This document shows positions 1 through 7,073 of a DNA stretch of 64,000 bases, in pieces (the first letter of the stretch is position 1; every line of letters starts with the position of its first letter). Source of the stretch: a virus. Where the stretch lies: the IMG/VR virus record IMGVR_UViG_3300017971_000261, positions 16,268-80,267 of that record, one strand, 5' to 3'. The notes below the pieces were generated by a model. The model saw nothing but the letters and a program-made list of their open reading frames with translations, made no database searches and was not told where the DNA came from. A program made the translations under genes and the position numbers.

Positions 1-140
1 ATGATGGTATCCGCCAACCACTTTGCTGATTTGAAGAACTTGATCTTATCACTATCCCCGTCGGGGAGAGCCTCTGCTAGTCTTAGTTGGTAATAACCGC
101 ACAGCTGAGATATGCCGTCAAAGCAGGATAGATTCCGAAA
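1..140 (+). other. Disrupted region upstream of the AAA ATPase
   Basis: No intact gene is seen. The frame that continues into the ATPase contains stops at about 27, 69, 75 and 129, yet between them it reads protein-like stretches such as FEELDLITIPVGESL. AAA ATPases of this type normally have an N-terminal segment before the Walker A strand, so this may be its decayed or frameshifted remnant. It could equally be the end of another gene cut by the window edge. Confidence 0.3.
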
Positions 141-860
141 TTGCTCTTGATAGTTGGCATGACCGGCCCGCCCGGTAACGGAAAGACCATGGCGATTCGA
201 CACATACGAACACTTTGCCGCAAGCACAGGCTCTCGTATGACAACATCACGGCTAGCCAACTTGATGGAGCCTACAAAGAAGGAACGCTCTCTGATATCT
301 TCAACAAGGCAAACGTCATCTTTTTCGACGACATAGATATCTCTTTCTTCATGCGGAAAAGAGACGGTGATGCTAGGATGTGCTGTTCAATATTGGCTGC
401 TATGGATGGCGTAAATGCTGGCAAGCATTCGGTGAGAATCTTCACTACCAATGAAGAAATCAAATGCATCGATGACGCTTTTCTCCGGCCCGGTAGAATC
501 GATCGCATTTTCGATGTCGGGCCTCCGAGCCGCGAAATGAGAGGCGAATTGATACGAACGCGATGGAGTGAAGAAATCCTTGCAAACGTAGCAGTTGACA
601 AAATGGTCGACAGGACTGAAGATTGGAGCTTTGCTCAACTGGAAGCACTTAAGGGTGCTCTCGTTATCAATTGTCTGCTGACGGATCTCGGTTGGGATTT
701 GGACGCCGCCATTAACGAAGTTAACTCACGTGACATTCCTTCTCAACAGAAGACAAAAGCCGGTTTTGCTGCAATTACTGAGAAAACAGTAGCAGCAAAC
801 GCACCCGTTCTAGTGAATGGGAAACGTCAGATCGGTTTCTCTTCAGAATGGGACGACTAA
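141..860 (+). CDS. AAA+ ATPase, N-terminally short
   Basis: This is a P-loop ATPase that probably remodels a protein or nucleic-acid complex; its substrate is unknown. Visible motifs are Walker A GPPGNGKT (residues 9-16), Walker B VIFFDDID (about 54-61), sensor-1-like FTTNE (about 100-104) and an arginine-finger stretch FLRPGRIDR (about 113-121), which is the classic AAA order. The start is TTG at 141, because an in-frame TAG lies at 129-131. The protein therefore begins only eight residues before Walker A, shorter than usual. The 3' end overlaps the convergent nrdJ gene by 4 bp. The family call is firm, while the start and integrity are uncertain. Confidence 0.8.
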   Translation: MLLIVGMTGPPGNGKTMAIRHIRTLCRKHRLSYDNITASQLDGAYKEGTLSDIFNKANVIFFDDIDISFFMRKRDGDARMCCSILAAMDGVNAGKHSVRIFTTNEEIKCIDDAFLRPGRIDRIFDVGPPSREMRGELIRTRWSEEILANVAVDKMVDRTEDWSFAQLEALKGALVINCLLTDLGWDLDAAINEVNSRDIPSQQKTKAGFAAITEKTVAANAPVLVNGKRQIGFSSEWDD

Positions 861-3211
861 CTACAACTGGACATCGCGCATCTCGGACAAACCAAACAAC
901 TGCCTCCCGGGACCATTTTGGTTACGATGTCTTCTTCCGCGCACTTGGGACACACCTTGTCACCTGATATCTCTTGGAGATCTTCTAGTGAGAGATACTT
1001 GGTTCTAAATATACGTCCAACAGCCTTACTGAAAGATGTGATGAACAGATTGGAAGCGTCTATCTGCTCTACAATAAATCTGGGATGGATGCCATGCCTC
1101 AACTCTAGGCTAAATCTACGGGTTTCGTAATTGATTCTGCGCCATGCTTCCTCAGTGGTTGGATCGACCTTTCCTTCGTCTTCAAGGATTCCCTCAATCT
1201 TGTCGGCCAAGATGTTGTCAACTATTGTGTTGCCATCCTTATCCTCTATTGAGTAGTGCCTGGAACGCCGTTTAACTACAACCCCTTCGTTTGGAAGTGC
1301 TGTCCTGCCGTTCATGGCGAAGACTTCGTATGGAACATCATTGACCTTGCCGATAATGATATGCCATTCGATTCCCTCTGCGGTAGACCTGAATATGTCG
1401 CAGTCCACTCGTTTTGGTCTTTTAAGAGCATTGTTCCAACCTAGATGTGTAACTTGTTTGCCCTTTGTCATCAAAACCTGTGTAGTCTTGCTTTCGTCCC
1501 GATAGATTGTGATTCCCTTACATCCTGACTTCCATGCGTACATGTAAGCATTGTAGACATCGTCCATCGTGGCTGAATTTGGCATGTTCACCGTCTTAGA
1601 AATACCAGAATCAACGAACTTTTGGAAAGCGGCTTGCATGTCAATGTGCTGTTGCCACGTTACCTCCCTCCCCTGTTTTTCAGGATCTACTGCACACCGG
1701 AAGTAACGCTTATCAGCCTTGGGATGCGGCATCTCATACTTGCCCGTATTATCATAGCGGTAGATGACGGGAGAGAAGATGGGCTCAATCGAGCTACTGC
1801 ATCCAGCCAAGAGACTAATAGAACCTGTTGGCGCGATAGTAAGAAGAGTTACGTTTCGTCTGTGATCAAGTTCGTCATGCTGGCATGATTTTGGTGTACC
1901 TTTCTCTTTAGCAAGTTGAACAGAGCATTTATGCGCTTCTGTATAGAAGAAGTCCATCAGACGCTGAGCAAGCTCAAGAGAGGTGTCGCTTCCGTAAGCG
2001 ATTCTCAAGGAAAGCAATAGATCGGCGAACCCCATAACACCCAGACCAATAGGACGATTGTCCTGGGCCCATGATGCGAAATCATCGGTTGGAAAGACGT
2101 TGGCGTCGATGATGTTGTCCAAGAACCGCACGGCCGTCCAAATGGCATCACGCAGGTTGTCCCAGTCCAGATCACGAGATGATGGGTTGTAGAACTTCGA
2201 CACATCAGTCGAACCGAGATCGCAACATGCCAGCTCAGGAAGGGGCATTTCACCGCATGGGTTGCAACAGTCTATCGTTTGTCCGCTGTATCTGTAAGGT
2301 GTCTTTTCGTTTATGCGATCTTTGAAAAGAAGACCGGGATCTCCGTTTCGCCATGCATTCTCAACGATGTGAGCAAACAGATCTTTCGCTTTGATAGTGT
2401 CGTAAACCTTTCCGTTGAAAACAAGATCGATTGTACCATCTTCTTCTACGGCTTGCATGAATTCGTCTGTTACCAGAACAGAAAGGTTGAAATTGTGCAT
2501 GAACTTATCAAGAATGACCTTTAGCTGGTCGCTTTGGTTGCTAAGAAAGTCATCATATTGCGAGAAGATGTCCTCACGTAGCATCGTCTTAAGAGCACGT
2601 TCTGACTGTTTGCACTGTATGAATTTGATGATGTCAGGATGATCGTGTCGCATCGTTGCAAGCATTGCCATTCCACGAAAGCCTGATTGGGTAATGCTCG
2701 TCATGACCTCAGAGATCATTCTCATATGCTCGATTGGGCCGCACGCTTTGGCATGCGTTGAACCGAATACAGGATCGCCTTCCGGTCGTATGTTGGATAT
2801 ATTGACTCCAGCACCGCCTCCTTGGCGTGCAATATCCCCAAAGGCCTCGATGTTCCTCACCATGGCTTTCCATGAATCTTCTGGGCTTTTGGCAACGAAG
2901 CAGGCTAGCAAACCGCGTGATTTGGTGTTGGTTCCAGAATTTACGAGACAAGGGCTGTTTGGCAAGAACTTCAATGAATGGATCAGGTCGAATGCCTTCT
3001 GTTTGTATTCCTTGGTGTCATCAGGGCATACATGATTAACCACCCTCCAACACATTTTGATCCAGTCTTCCGCTGGGTTCCCATCCGCGTCCTTCATGTA
3101 ATAACGTTTCTGACATATTGATTCCGCCATCTGGCTCAGGTGACCGTTGCTGCTTTCTTCCATCTCCATTCCCTTCTTGGTGTGTTTGATTTTCTTTTTG
3201 GCACGACTCAT
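857..3211 (-). CDS. nrdJ: Class II (adenosylcobalamin-dependent) ribonucleotide reductase
   Basis: It reduces ribonucleotides to deoxyribonucleotides for phage DNA synthesis using a B12-generated thiyl radical, so no small subunit gene is needed. The 784-residue length is normal for the family. Visible features are NSPCLVNSGT (about 85-94), a redox cysteine in LLACFV (C104), the active-site signature CCNPCGE (315-321; N317, C319, E321), the phosphate-binding APTGSIS near 470 and a C-terminal cysteine tail (CPKC...CPRC, about 752-778) of the kind that re-reduces the active site. It is transcribed leftward and alone. No B12-box riboswitch was recognised upstream. Confidence 0.95.
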   Translation of the reverse strand: MSRAKKKIKHTKKGMEMEESSNGHLSQMAESICQKRYYMKDADGNPAEDWIKMCWRVVNHVCPDDTKEYKQKAFDLIHSLKFLPNSPCLVNSGTNTKSRGLLACFVAKSPEDSWKAMVRNIEAFGDIARQGGGAGVNISNIRPEGDPVFGSTHAKACGPIEHMRMISEVMTSITQSGFRGMAMLATMRHDHPDIIKFIQCKQSERALKTMLREDIFSQYDDFLSNQSDQLKVILDKFMHNFNLSVLVTDEFMQAVEEDGTIDLVFNGKVYDTIKAKDLFAHIVENAWRNGDPGLLFKDRINEKTPYRYSGQTIDCCNPCGEMPLPELACCDLGSTDVSKFYNPSSRDLDWDNLRDAIWTAVRFLDNIIDANVFPTDDFASWAQDNRPIGLGVMGFADLLLSLRIAYGSDTSLELAQRLMDFFYTEAHKCSVQLAKEKGTPKSCQHDELDHRRNVTLLTIAPTGSISLLAGCSSSIEPIFSPVIYRYDNTGKYEMPHPKADKRYFRCAVDPEKQGREVTWQQHIDMQAAFQKFVDSGISKTVNMPNSATMDDVYNAYMYAWKSGCKGITIYRDESKTTQVLMTKGKQVTHLGWNNALKRPKRVDCDIFRSTAEGIEWHIIIGKVNDVPYEVFAMNGRTALPNEGVVVKRRSRHYSIEDKDGNTIVDNILADKIEGILEDEGKVDPTTEEAWRRINYETRRFSLELRHGIHPRFIVEQIDASNLFITSFSKAVGRIFRTKYLSLEDLQEISGDKVCPKCAEEDIVTKMVPGGSCLVCPRCAMSSCS

Positions 3212-3454
3212 CTATACGTCCCTTTCCTGACCGCATCTTCCAGTTTTTTGTCGAGCGAAATCAAATTTTGTTAGCCCTTACTACGACAAAAGATATGAGT
3301 TCGGCGATTTGGCATCGCGCCTTCTCGTCGTGAAACTCACTCATAAAGGTAGCGTTAACTAGCCTGCGGGAAGACCTCAAAGGGTCGGCTGGTAGGCTCT
3401 AGGAACTAACAAATAAGGCAACGGAATTATAGTGTGTGACGCATCGGAACCAGC
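3212..3454. other. Divergent intergenic region
   Basis: This non-coding stretch lies between leftward nrdJ and the rightward gene at 3467. It should hold both promoters, but neither matches the TTGACA-N17-TATAAT pattern used elsewhere in the window. A TATAGT sits at 3428-3433 without a recognisable -35 box. It contains the stem-loop listed at 3361-3398 and an imperfect inverted repeat near 3303-3322 (ggcgat/atcgcgcc). Confidence 0.5.
3361..3398. other. Stem-loop in the nrdJ divergent region
   Basis: AGCCTGC (3361-3367) pairs with GTAGGCT (3392-3398), with one G-U pair. Inside it GACC (3373-3376) pairs with GGTC (3383-3386). No T-run follows on either strand, so it is not a typical terminator. 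It could be an RNA leader structure or an operator for either divergent gene. Confidence 0.4.
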
Positions 3455-3466
3455 TTGGCATTCGGT

Positions 3467-3928
3467 ATGAATCAGGAGAAAATCTCAAACAAGGAACCGT
3501 GGCAAATGACACTAGATGAATACCTGTCATCGATGCCTGAAACAGCACGAAACCAAACTGTTTCAGCGCGACTTCTAGTGCCCATACGCAACCCAATAGG
3601 CCCCCCAAATTGTATCGAAGAAGACCGCAACCATCAGTTGGGACATATGCTGAGGCTGAATGATGCTAACGGTGTAGGTCGAGCAATCGTTGTGGTCAAA
3701 AACGGTTACATCATTTACGCAGAAGTAGATCCTAAATTAGAGGGATATGGTTTGATCCATGCGTTGACTAGTGCCTTTGAGTCTGCTGGTGCGACACATG
3801 CTTCCATTGGCACTATTGGGGGCGCGAAGGCTGCCCACCGATGGCAGGTTTACCTTGCTGCACGAAAAGGGAAACAAATCCCGAACCATGTTCTATTGGA
3901 TTATCCTGAGTTATTCAATCTCATCTAG
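3467..3928 (+). CDS. Hypothetical protein with H...GKxIPxxVLxxYPEL C-terminal motif
   Basis: A protein of about 153 residues with no recognised enzyme fold. The C-terminus (HRWQVYLAARKGKQIPNHVL followed by DYPEL) resembles a short helical motif often found at the ends of phage and plasmid proteins. The middle part (GRAIVVVKNGYIIYAEV) looks like beta strands. ATG at 3467 is chosen; TTG at 3455 is in frame and neither has a clear Shine-Dalgarno sequence. The end overlaps the convergent gene at 3911 by 18 bp. Confidence 0.65.
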   Translation: MNQEKISNKEPWQMTLDEYLSSMPETARNQTVSARLLVPIRNPIGPPNCIEEDRNHQLGHMLRLNDANGVGRAIVVVKNGYIIYAEVDPKLEGYGLIHALTSAFESAGATHASIGTIGGAKAAHRWQVYLAARKGKQIPNHVLLDYPELFNLI

Positions 3929-4903
3929 AAATTCAAGATCGTTTTCTAATTTGTCCCGTTGGATCATTATGACGTATTTGACTTTAGAAGCATCATCTTC
4001 CGTTATGATCTGCTCACGAATGCTGTCTGGAAAATCGAGCTGGATGAACTTCTCTACAGGATCGTAGCCTGTTACTATCAATTCGGTGCCTTCGGTGATC
4101 TGTCTACAGTCTGTGGACTTGAAGCAAGATGGTATCTTTTCGATGCATTCGTTGTAATAAGAACCGGGGTCGAAGTTAACTGGGCTCTTTGTTTTGACTC
4201 TTGGTTTTCTATCGGCATTCTGCTTCCTCCATTCTTGGATTCGTCGGTTTCGTTCCCTGTTAAGCTTTTCGAATGACTTTCCCCTCTCTTTGATCTCTCT
4301 TGGGTCTCTCTCGCCTTTTAGGTAGGCTATTTGCATTCCCAGAAGATATCGAACTCGTTTGTTCTCAAGTTCTTGGGCCTGTTGCGGGGATAGATCTAAG
4401 TTGTGTTTCTTGTTGAAGTTTTCGACATTTGTCTTGATTTGTGGCGGCGACATAGGCCCTTCAGACGAGTAGTCCTCGAACCACTTTGTTTCTCTTCCGG
4501 TGATCGCCATCTCTATCAACATGTCCACCGGATTCCAGTTAGGCTTTTGTGTTGTATCTGGCCCCACTTTAGTGTCTTCCATGTTTTGTCCTTTCATTTT
4601 GATTACACGATTGTGTCCGATTTCTGAGAGAATAGAGTTTGAGATTGATTGGATTTTCGGCAGCTCTCTTTCGAGAGCGTTTGATATACCTGTCCGCTCG
4701 TACTCACCAGCCAGAATCCAGAAGCACTCTGTTCCTAGTATCTCTTTGCCATCACACACAAAAACTGGCGTCTCGTGCTTGTACCCATCGAGATCTATTT
4801 CCCTGTATTCAAGGAACTCAGCATCTATAGACGTAGAACCAAAATCTCGTCTATAGACGATTTTGACAGAATCTCCGCTGTTTAGTCTCCTTCTCTTTGG
4901 CAT
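3911..4903 (-). CDS. Hypothetical protein, last gene of a minus-strand operon
   Basis: A 330-residue protein of unknown function. The N-terminus starts with basic KRRR and then a beta-rich segment (SVKIVYRRDF...). The centre, about residues 175-235, is strongly charged and helical (PQQAQELENKR, EKLNRERNRRIQEWRKQN) and could form a coiled coil. The C-terminus is again beta-rich (KVKYVIMIQRDKLENDLEFL). It lies 18 bp downstream of the phosphatase-like gene on the same strand and is probably co-transcribed with it. Confidence 0.75.
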   Translation of the reverse strand: MPKRRRLNSGDSVKIVYRRDFGSTSIDAEFLEYREIDLDGYKHETPVFVCDGKEILGTECFWILAGEYERTGISNALERELPKIQSISNSILSEIGHNRVIKMKGQNMEDTKVGPDTTQKPNWNPVDMLIEMAITGRETKWFEDYSSEGPMSPPQIKTNVENFNKKHNLDLSPQQAQELENKRVRYLLGMQIAYLKGERDPREIKERGKSFEKLNRERNRRIQEWRKQNADRKPRVKTKSPVNFDPGSYYNECIEKIPSCFKSTDCRQITEGTELIVTGYDPVEKFIQLDFPDSIREQIITEDDASKVKYVIMIQRDKLENDLEFLDEIE

Positions 4904-4921
4904 ATCGCTTTTGGATTATAG

Positions 4922-5755
4922 CTATGCGGCTGGTGTCCAGGCATCATCCTGATATGGATCTTCCACATCCAGTTGTTGTCGGATTTGTTCAATTCGTTCC
5001 TGTTCGGCAGGATTACCTTCGAAGTATGAACCTATAAGGGTTCTCTCTATATCGACTACTCTTGAGTGAGCCATGTGCCCTAATGTGTCTTCTAGTTTCT
5101 TGTTCGTCAATTCGCTTATCGCCCTTAGATAAACTGCTGGACCTCTATTCATACCATAGGAGCAATGAACATATATGAGACTTTGTTGGTCCGGAGGAAG
5201 TTGTGCTTGTGCTCTGATGGTCTCGGCCAACTTCCCCGCTGCCGCTGTATAGAGATTGTGATATTCGCGGCTAATCTCGTTCAATCGTTCGTCTCGGCTG
5301 TTGAAACCTAGACGAGGGGGTTCGGAAAGTGGGAAGTTATAGCGTTTTGTGACACCTTCAAGAGCTTCGTGGGATTGATCATCTGTCACATTGAACTCTA
5401 TAACCTCTGGTTTCCGGCCGTAGGTTTGTATGAACTTTTGCTTGGCGTCGTCCAGTTCGAGGTTATTTGCTCCCCCTACAAAGACAAACGGGAATTCCGG
5501 CGATTGGTATGCTGGGTTATAGATGTCTCCGTCATCTGCGATCTGAACCTGAGCACGTGGACGATCCCCTCTTGGGTCATAGAAGGTGTTTGTGCGCGGA
5601 TCGCTCCCTCTAATTCCCTGGTCTAGTTGATAAGCTAGTTTTCGTACCCAGTTTACGCGTCTTACTCGCACTTTTGCTCTGATCCGGTCTTTGAGTTTTC
5701 TTCTTTTTTGCTCGCCTTTTCCTTCTTTGGTATTCGGTGGCGGCATGTTCGACAT
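4922..5755 (-). CDS. Dual-specificity-phosphatase-like protein
   Basis: The segment IYVHCSYGMNRGPAVYLRAI (about 194-213) carries the cysteine phosphatase signature HC-x5-R: H197, nucleophile C198 and phosphate-binding R204, preceded by a beta strand and followed by a helix as in the DSP/PTP fold. An upstream segment (VFVGGANNLE, VIEFNVTDD) could provide the first strands of the fold. A general-acid Asp is plausible but not identified. The usual S/T after the arginine is replaced by G. The N-terminus is basic (KRRKLKDRIRAKVRVRR). Its substrate could be phosphoprotein, nucleotide or RNA 5' phosphates. The 5' end overlaps the preceding small cysteine-rich gene. Confidence 0.65.
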   Translation of the reverse strand: MSNMPPPNTKEGKGEQKRRKLKDRIRAKVRVRRVNWVRKLAYQLDQGIRGSDPRTNTFYDPRGDRPRAQVQIADDGDIYNPAYQSPEFPFVFVGGANNLELDDAKQKFIQTYGRKPEVIEFNVTDDQSHEALEGVTKRYNFPLSEPPRLGFNSRDERLNEISREYHNLYTAAAGKLAETIRAQAQLPPDQQSLIYVHCSYGMNRGPAVYLRAISELTNKKLEDTLGHMAHSRVVDIERTLIGSYFEGNPAEQERIEQIRQQLDVEDPYQDDAWTPAA

Positions 5756-5868
5756 GACACCGATTTCGACGTGGGGGATCGGCGTTCAAACAGATCGCAC
5801 ATGTGTTTGTCTGCTACGTCGATTCCTCGTATTTCGCAAGTGTTTTTGCATCGTTTGCTTGGCTTCAT
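5662..5868 (-). CDS. Small cysteine-rich basic protein
   Basis: A 68-residue protein with cysteines arranged as C-x3-C...C...C-x2-C (RCKNTCEIRG, HMCDLF, CRTCRHR), suggesting one zinc-binding site, followed by a Lys/Glu-rich tail. A good ribosome-binding site (GGAGAAAGGC directly before ATG) supports the start at 5868. It overlaps the first codons of the phosphatase-like gene by 94 bp in another frame, so it may be the first gene of that operon. Function unknown. Confidence 0.55.
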   Translation of the reverse strand: MKPSKRCKNTCEIRGIDVADKHMCDLFERRSPTSKSVSCRTCRHRIPKKEKASKKEENSKTGSEQKCE

Positions 5869-6153
5869 GCCTTTCTCCGATCAAACGATCTATAGGACAT
5901 CTTGTGTCCCTAAGAGTTTAGGGCCATTGTCGTCTTTCGGATCTCAGGACTTACCCTCTGATTTCTTATACCCAGCCACAGATGACGAACCCTTGCTCAT
6001 ATCCTGTTAGTCTTAGGAACATAAGTTAGCAAACATAAACAGATTACGAGCCCCAATGCTTCGAAGGATGACCCTCTGGCTTGACAAAGCGGGAAAAGTA
6101 GGGTACTTATATTCATGGCAGTTCGTCAGTACCTGTGAATGTGAGGCATTTCC
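5869..6153. other. Intergenic region between divergent operons
   Basis: It separates the leftward phosphatase operon from the rightward zinc-finger gene. A possible 18-codon leftward mini-ORF (5944-6000, beginning MSKGSSSVAG, preceded by AGGA) is present but too short to claim. A rightward promoter lies at 6081-6109. Nothing else was recognised. Confidence 0.4.
6081..6109 (+). promoter_or_regulatory. Sigma70-like promoter (weak -10)
   Basis: A perfect TTGACA at 6081-6086 is followed after exactly 17 bp by TACTTA at 6104-6109. The -10 box is poor, with TATATT at 6108-6113 as an alternative at 21 bp. The position 45 bp before the zinc-finger gene fits a real promoter. Confidence 0.5.
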
Positions 6154-6525
6154 ATGACCACCAAGGCAAGAGGAAAAATCTCAATCAAGGCAAAAAGATG
6201 TCCGGGTTGCGGCCGATTCTTCTCGAAGAGGCCGCATGAAGGACCTAAGCGGTTTCAGCAACGCACCTTCTGTAACCGTGAATGTCAACGTAGATTGATG
6301 GTCAGAGATCCAGAGAGAATCAAGAAATATCGCCGCACCATGCGTAACAAGCGTGCGGAGCCCCATGCTGTCACACCAGAGGAAGTTGAGAAAACGATTG
6401 CAGAAATCAGGGCGGAGAAGATCGCAGCCGGGCAGAAGACTATTATGGAGAAGATGAATGACGAACGTTGGCACGCCAGAGTGGTGTCAACCAGGTTCAT
6501 TCCAAGGTCATTTTTGTCCGGTTAA
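6154..6525 (+). CDS. Single FCS-type zinc-finger protein
   Basis: A 123-residue basic protein. Residues about 15-43 form CPGCGRFF...RTFCNREC, that is C-x2-C-x~21-C-x3-C with an aromatic residue after the first pair and FC before the last pair. This is the same module repeated nine times in the protein at 7074-8810 and present once at the C-terminus of the HNH protein at 20609. A charged helical region follows (EEVEKTIAEIRAEKIAAGQ). It probably binds nucleic acid. It is followed after 9 bp by the gene at 6535. Confidence 0.7.
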   Translation: MTTKARGKISIKAKRCPGCGRFFSKRPHEGPKRFQQRTFCNRECQRRLMVRDPERIKKYRRTMRNKRAEPHAVTPEEVEKTIAEIRAEKIAAGQKTIMEKMNDERWHARVVSTRFIPRSFLSG

Positions 6526-6534
6526 GGCACGCCC

Positions 6535-6966
6535 GTGGAAGCAAACGTCAAAGAGTTCGTACAAAAGCTATCAGAATTGATTGATCTTGCCGAGGCCACT
6601 GATGAAATCAAAGAATTCGATCGATTGATGGTTAAGCTCTGGCGTATGGTGCATAAGGTGTACGTTGCTTGTCTTCATTCGCCATCGGTTTATAACGATG
6701 TCAGCATCGAAGATCTTGACAAAATGATTGCTTTGCTGCAATCTCTTGAGAACAAGCTGAAGGTTAGGCCAGATAGCCTAAAAATGAGTAAGGAGAAGAA
6801 AGAGTATTACGACATGGTGATTGCATGCATAAAGATGAATCGCCTTCTGATTAGACGACGAAAACGTCGCATTCAGAAACTTCCCACAATGCCAATAGAT
6901 GACCCCAGAACGATAGGCCAGGAACCTGCTGAACCTGAGCCTGCTCCCAATCCAATCGGTCGGTAA
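6535..6966 (+). CDS. Hypothetical helical protein
   Basis: A 143-residue protein starting with GTG, 9 bp after the zinc-finger gene and probably in the same transcript. It is predicted mostly helical (VKEFVQKLSELIDLAEATDE, MIALLQSLENKLKV), has a basic stretch (LLIRRRKRRIQKL, about 113-125) and a Pro/Glu-rich tail (QEPAEPEPAPNPIGR). No known domain was recognised. Confidence 0.65.
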   Translation: MEANVKEFVQKLSELIDLAEATDEIKEFDRLMVKLWRMVHKVYVACLHSPSVYNDVSIEDLDKMIALLQSLENKLKVRPDSLKMSKEKKEYYDMVIACIKMNRLLIRRRKRRIQKLPTMPIDDPRTIGQEPAEPEPAPNPIGR

Positions 6967-6983
6967 AATTCAGCCTTATTGGT

Positions 6984-7012
6984 TTGACAAATCCGCTGCC
7001 CCGTTGTATACT
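6984..7012 (+). promoter_or_regulatory. Strong sigma70-like promoter
   Basis: TTGACA (6984-6989), 17 bp spacer, TATACT (7007-7012), preceded by a run of AT-rich sequence. It lies 61 bp before the nine-finger gene. The leader between them contains short direct repeats of GTCCACT and GTAGTCC at 7017-7068. Confidence 0.8.
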
Positions 7013-7073
7013 TGTCATCCGTAGTCCGTTGCTGTCTAACGATGTCCACTCGTGTCCACTGTAGTCCAAACGG

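Noticed and set aside
1-140. Stop-codon reassignment in the ATPase upstream frame
   Set aside because: Both TGA and TAG would need reassignment, and all other genes use TAG, TGA and TAA as ordinary stops.
3212-3454. A cobalamin riboswitch upstream of nrdJ
   Set aside because: It would fit a B12-dependent enzyme, but no B12 box was found on the minus strand.
5708-6010. A 100-codon plus-strand frame
   Set aside because: It overlaps the start of the minus-strand operon with no ribosome-binding site.
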